From assembly GCA_021805985.1 (NCBI GenBank), contig JAJZDN010000010.1, positions 27,731 through 91,730 of the forward strand: DNA of 64,000 nt, in the 5' to 3' direction. The notes below the pieces were generated by a model. The model saw only the letters and a program-made list of their open reading frames with translations, was not told the DNA's origin and made no database searches. Both the position numbers and the translations under genes were made by a program. Shown in pieces: positions 61,354 to 64,000 of this stretch. The stretch comes from Planctomycetota bacterium (lineage in GTDB: Bacteria > Planctomycetota > Phycisphaerae > WQYP01). Numbering within the stretch: position 1 is the first letter of the stretch; the number at the start of each line of letters is the position of its first letter.

Positions 61354-62412
61354 TTAATACGGCGTAGAATTCCCAACGCCGCCGTTGCGGTGCAATAACG
61401 CAATGGGCTGATGGGCGGACGGCAACGCCAACAAATCTTCCGTACGGGGGGCACGACCGCCGATATCCCTGCGGATGAAAGCCGGCGGATGAAGCGAGTT
61501 TAGTGAGGCGGTACCGCTGGCGCCGGTCTGAATCCACCATCGAATCAGCTGTATCTGGGCGGGGGTCAGTTGATGGTGGTGGCGGGGCGGCATGTGATGG
61601 CGCTGCCACAATGAGAGGGATATAAGTTGATACAGCCGGCTGCGCGCGGGATTATAAGGAATGACCACGGGTCTTCCGCGACTGCCATGTCGGACCCAAT
61701 AATAAGAGTCCAGCCTCAGGTGTGCCTTTTGCCTATTGCGCCCATGACATCGGGTGCAATTGTCGGTGAAGATAGTTTGAATGTAGCGGGAATAGAAACT
61801 TCCACCGGCTCGCATATCGACAATGGGGGTTATGCGGACGCTCTGTTCGCCACGGCTGGCATAGTGGGCATTTTCAGTCGGATTCTGTAGCGCAAGATTA
61901 TTCTTCTGTAATGGTGCTGCGCCGCGCTTAACATCCGAACTCAAAAGAGGCTTGAGGAATCCGGGTGCGTACTTGGTTAGATACCGGCTGCCAAATGTGA
62001 GCGTGCCGCCAAAATGGGCCGCAAAGGTCATGACAATCAGGGCCGTCACCAGGGTGGAATAATACGTGATGCCGACCTTTTTCTTATACAGCCATATTCC
62101 CAGCAGCAGGATGCTTAAAACCCCCACACTGGTTCCTAGCCAGCGATGGTAAAACAAAACGCGATGGCCGTAGCCACCACCACTGGCCAGCAGCCAGCCA
62201 CAGACAATGGTGAAAGTGGCCGCGATGGACAACAGCACGAGTATAAAACCGCGCGCCGCAGTAATGTGTTGAAATTTTTTGAAGCGACCGGTAACTTCCA
62301 TGGCCCCCAGCAGCACCAGAAAGCCGATGGGAAGGTGGACCAGCAGGGGATGAAAACGGCCGAGAAATTTGATCCAGTCAGTGAGTGCCAGTACGGAGAC
62401 GGACGGTAACAT
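61354..62412 (-). CDS. DUF2231 membrane domain fused to planctomycete c-type cytochrome domain
   Basis: The product is 352 aa from the ATG at 62412 (AAGGA 8 bases upstream). Residues about 8-145 are a four-helix DUF2231-like membrane domain (WIKFLGRFHPLLVHLPIGF, ILVLLSIAATFTIVCGWLL, FAAHFGGTLTFG). The C-terminal about 130 residues have one haem site, CTRCHGRNRQKAHLRLDS, then RHHMPPRHHHQLTPAQIQLI and WWIQTGAS, the PSC1-type cytochrome found in planctomycetes. It probably passes electrons at the periplasmic face. Its partner is unknown. Confidence 0.87.
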   Translation of the reverse strand: MLPSVSVLALTDWIKFLGRFHPLLVHLPIGFLVLLGAMEVTGRFKKFQHITAARGFILVLLSIAATFTIVCGWLLASGGGYGHRVLFYHRWLGTSVGVLSILLLGIWLYKKKVGITYYSTLVTALIVMTFAAHFGGTLTFGSRYLTKYAPGFLKPLLSSDVKRGAAPLQKNNLALQNPTENAHYASRGEQSVRITPIVDMRAGGSFYSRYIQTIFTDNCTRCHGRNRQKAHLRLDSYYWVRHGSRGRPVVIPYNPARSRLYQLISLSLWQRHHMPPRHHHQLTPAQIQLIRWWIQTGASGTASLNSLHPPAFIRRDIGGRAPRTEDLLALPSAHQPIALLHRNGGVGNSTPY

Positions 62413-62697
62413 AACACGATTCCTTTCGATGGCAAAATGAATTTTTTGCCTTATGCAATGCCCGGCAGTGGCACCCGCCGCTCTGATCCAAAGCAGCGAA
62501 ACGCGGTGTCCTCGCCTTAAAGTAGGACTATACCGCACCAAGATTAAAAATACATTAAAGCCGCAAGTGCGGAAGCAATATTTTATCCTAAACTCTGCAT
62601 GGGGATCCGATTTGCTATTTTCTGGTGAGCATATACTGTATCCGGGAATAGGTTAGTTGCAGGGGCGGGGGCGGCCCTAAATCATGAAGGATTTTTT
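62413..62697. other. Divergent intergenic region
   Basis: It lies between the cytochrome gene (minus) and the GH92 remnant (plus). No gene is seen. AAGGA lies 9 bases before the remnant ATG, so expression signals for the remnant remain. Confidence 0.4.
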
Positions 62698-63063
62698 ATG
62701 GCACCTAAGTGTTTCGCATTTTTCACGCCCGCCATCAAACTCGTAATTGTCTGCGCCGCCATGGTTGCCCTGGCCGGCGGCATGGCACAGGGTGCGGATT
62801 TGGCTGCGCTGGTAAATCCTTTCGTCGGCACATCTGCGGGTGGCAACATTGTTCCGGGGGCAATAGCACCCTTCGGGATGGTGGAATTTAGTCCGGATAT
62901 GCCCAATGGATTTTATGTCTACGGAGACAACTATATCAGCGGCTTTAGTATGACCCACATGAGCGGATGCGGATGTCCGAATTATGGAGATGTATTTTTT
63001 ACCGCCACCACCGGGCCGGTATACGTGCAATCCGCCATCATTGTCGACGGTGCCGGATCATAG
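62698..63063 (+). pseudogene. GH92 mannosidase N-terminal remnant
   Basis: The frame encodes 121 aa: a signal peptide (residues about 5-32), then the GH92 start LAALVNPFVGTSAGGNIVPG, IAPFGMVEFSPDM and GFSMTHMSGCGCPNYGDVFF. Similarity to the GH92 gene at 1-2045 ends at about 63029 (TTGPVYVQ against TTGAVHTQ). Ten unrelated residues and a stop follow. About 600 residues of the enzyme, including the catalytic domain, are missing. The ribosome site is intact. The next gene starts 60 bases on, so a deletion or replacement has removed the rest. Confidence 0.85.
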
Positions 63064-63123
63064 GTAGGAACCGCGAACTGGCATGCTGGGATTTGGGTAT
63101 AAATATAGTTCGGAGACAGTAGC

Positions 63124-64000
63124 GTGTGCAGACATTGTATTACGCCGGAGTTGGGTCGTGAGACGCGAATCCATGACCGTCGCGACTTTTTGAAGGCGGG
63201 GATTGCCGCCTCCGCGATGGCGGTGGTGTCCGATGTATTCCAGCACGCCGTGGACGGGGAGGGAAAATATTCCAGCCAGCGGTCCCTTTTTGCTTCTATG
63301 GGTGTTGAACGCATCGCGCGGCTTGCGCCGCTGGGGTATCAATCAAAGCCTTCGGCTTCTAATGCCACCGTCAAGTGGGTACAAGTAGACTTAGATCAAT
63401 CGCGGAAAATTGACCGAGTCAAGCTCATGCCGGTGATGGCGAATTTCACCTGGAACGCCCAATGTTTCCCACAGCGATTCCGCATTGAAGTATCTGACGA
63501 CGCACAGTTCCACACGCGCCGAATCATCGCGGACCACACCCAAGCAGATTATCCCGCGCCCGATGACCGCGTTGCCATATTTCCTGGTCGTGCCGCGCAT
63601 GGCCGGTATGTCCGTTTGACAGCCACGCTTCTGACTGGCAACCAACTTGCGTTGTCGAAAATGGAGGTTTGGTCCCACGGGGGCGATGTCGCCCAAGGCT
63701 GTCGCGTTACCGATAGCGATAACACAGAAGTGCTGAACCTACCGGAGGGGGGAGACATTACTCCAGCCGCGACGGCACATGGTGGAGGGCCGGACCAGCG
63801 GCAGTACGAGGCGTTGCGCCGGATATTTCCGAACATGCCGGCGTATGCGACCATTGGCTCCTATATGGGAATCGTTGCCCCGCTGACCCGCAAACCTCGA
63901 CCGCAAGGTGAGGGCGTCTTCACCGATAACCCCGGCAACGTTATACCGGCCCACCGTTGGCGGCCCGTGGCGTTCCAGGCGGTGGCACCCTTGCGGGATG
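63124..64000 (+). CDS. Tat-exported protein with F5/8C (discoidin) domain, 3' end outside window
   Basis: The frame runs from a GTG at 63124 (GGAG 8 bases upstream) to the window end, 292 residues visible. A twin-arginine signal is clear at residues 19-26 (RRDFLKAG), then AASAMAVVSDVF. Residues about 55-185 form a discoidin-like domain (VKWVQVDLDQSRKIDRVKLM, RFRIEVSDD, GRYVRLTAT, LALSKMEVWSHGG). The following part (VIPAHRWRPVAFQAV) resembles the linker before the catalytic part of planctomycete GH78-type alpha-L-rhamnosidases, but the catalytic domain is not visible. Some secreted carbohydrate-active enzyme is likely. Confidence 0.78.
   Translation, partial: MCRHCITPELGRETRIHDRRDFLKAGIAASAMAVVSDVFQHAVDGEGKYSSQRSLFASMGVERIARLAPLGYQSKPSASNATVKWVQVDLDQSRKIDRVKLMPVMANFTWNAQCFPQRFRIEVSDDAQFHTRRIIADHTQADYPAPDDRVAIFPGRAAHGRYVRLTATLLTGNQLALSKMEVWSHGGDVAQGCRVTDSDNTEVLNLPEGGDITPAATAHGGGPDQRQYEALRRIFPNMPAYATIGSYMGIVAPLTRKPRPQGEGVFTDNPGNVIPAHRWRPVAFQAVAPLRD

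Overview
The window reads as a piece of a planctomycete chromosome, most likely of the class Phycisphaerae, from an organism that degrades plant polysaccharides. The evidence is: two secreted proteins with a PEP-CTERM-like tail, a Minf_1886-type protein (a family found mainly in Planctomycetes and Verrucomicrobia), a DUF2231/c-type cytochrome fusion, an HpnCDE squalene pathway, RNase Y, and many secreted glycoside hydrolases. There are no rRNA genes, recognisable tRNA genes, CRISPR arrays or intact insertion sequences. Taxonomy is an inference from gene content only.

Layout. (1) 1-18 kb is a glycan-degradation region. It holds a 5'-truncated GH92 mannosidase, a secreted aspartic-protease/ankyrin protein, a GH51 arabinofuranosidase, a malic enzyme with an ACT domain, a lacI-GH13 pair, a tandem duplication carrying two PEP-CTERM genes with matching promoters, leaders and terminators, and a GH28 polygalacturonase-type enzyme. 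(2) 18-21 kb has a DUF151 nuclease-like protein, a small membrane protein and a XylR-type AraC regulator. (3) 20.7-25.7 kb is a cell-elongation cluster: Minf_1886 protein, lipoprotein, MreD, PBP2 and RodA. (4) 25.8-30.8 kb is housekeeping (polyferredoxin, HisI, FolE2, thiamine-binding protein, TsaB), interrupted by an unrecognised two-gene unit at 28.27-29.74 kb. (5) 31.6-34 kb has a sigma-70 family factor with a strong terminator and a lone HNH endonuclease. (6) 34.2-38.8 kb has hpnC-hpnD-hpnE divergent from ispH, which couples isoprenoid precursor supply to squalene synthesis. (7) 39-46.2 kb has a TgpA-like transglutaminase, RNase Y and RecG. (8) 46.5-55.6 kb returns to sugars (GH2, ROK kinase, GH3) with PurU and two poorly characterised proteins. 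(9) 55.8-59.6 kb is an MFS transporter divergent from a marR-led efflux operon that seems to have lost its pump genes. (10) 59.7-64 kb has a cysteine-free family-4 uracil-DNA glycosylase, a DUF3467 protein, the DUF2231-cytochrome fusion, a GH92 N-terminal remnant and a Tat-exported F5/8C-domain protein cut by the window end.

How they fit together. The secreted hydrolases would release arabinose, galacturonate, mannose, glucose and galactose. LacI and XylR would sense the products, the ROK kinase would phosphorylate free hexose, and malic enzyme would link malate to pyruvate. The items most worth a second look are the Fe-S-free UDG, the protease-ankyrin fusion, the duplicated PEP-CTERM units with structured leaders, the unknown two-gene unit, the folE2 leader, and the two gene remnants (MacB-type C-terminus and GH92 N-terminus).
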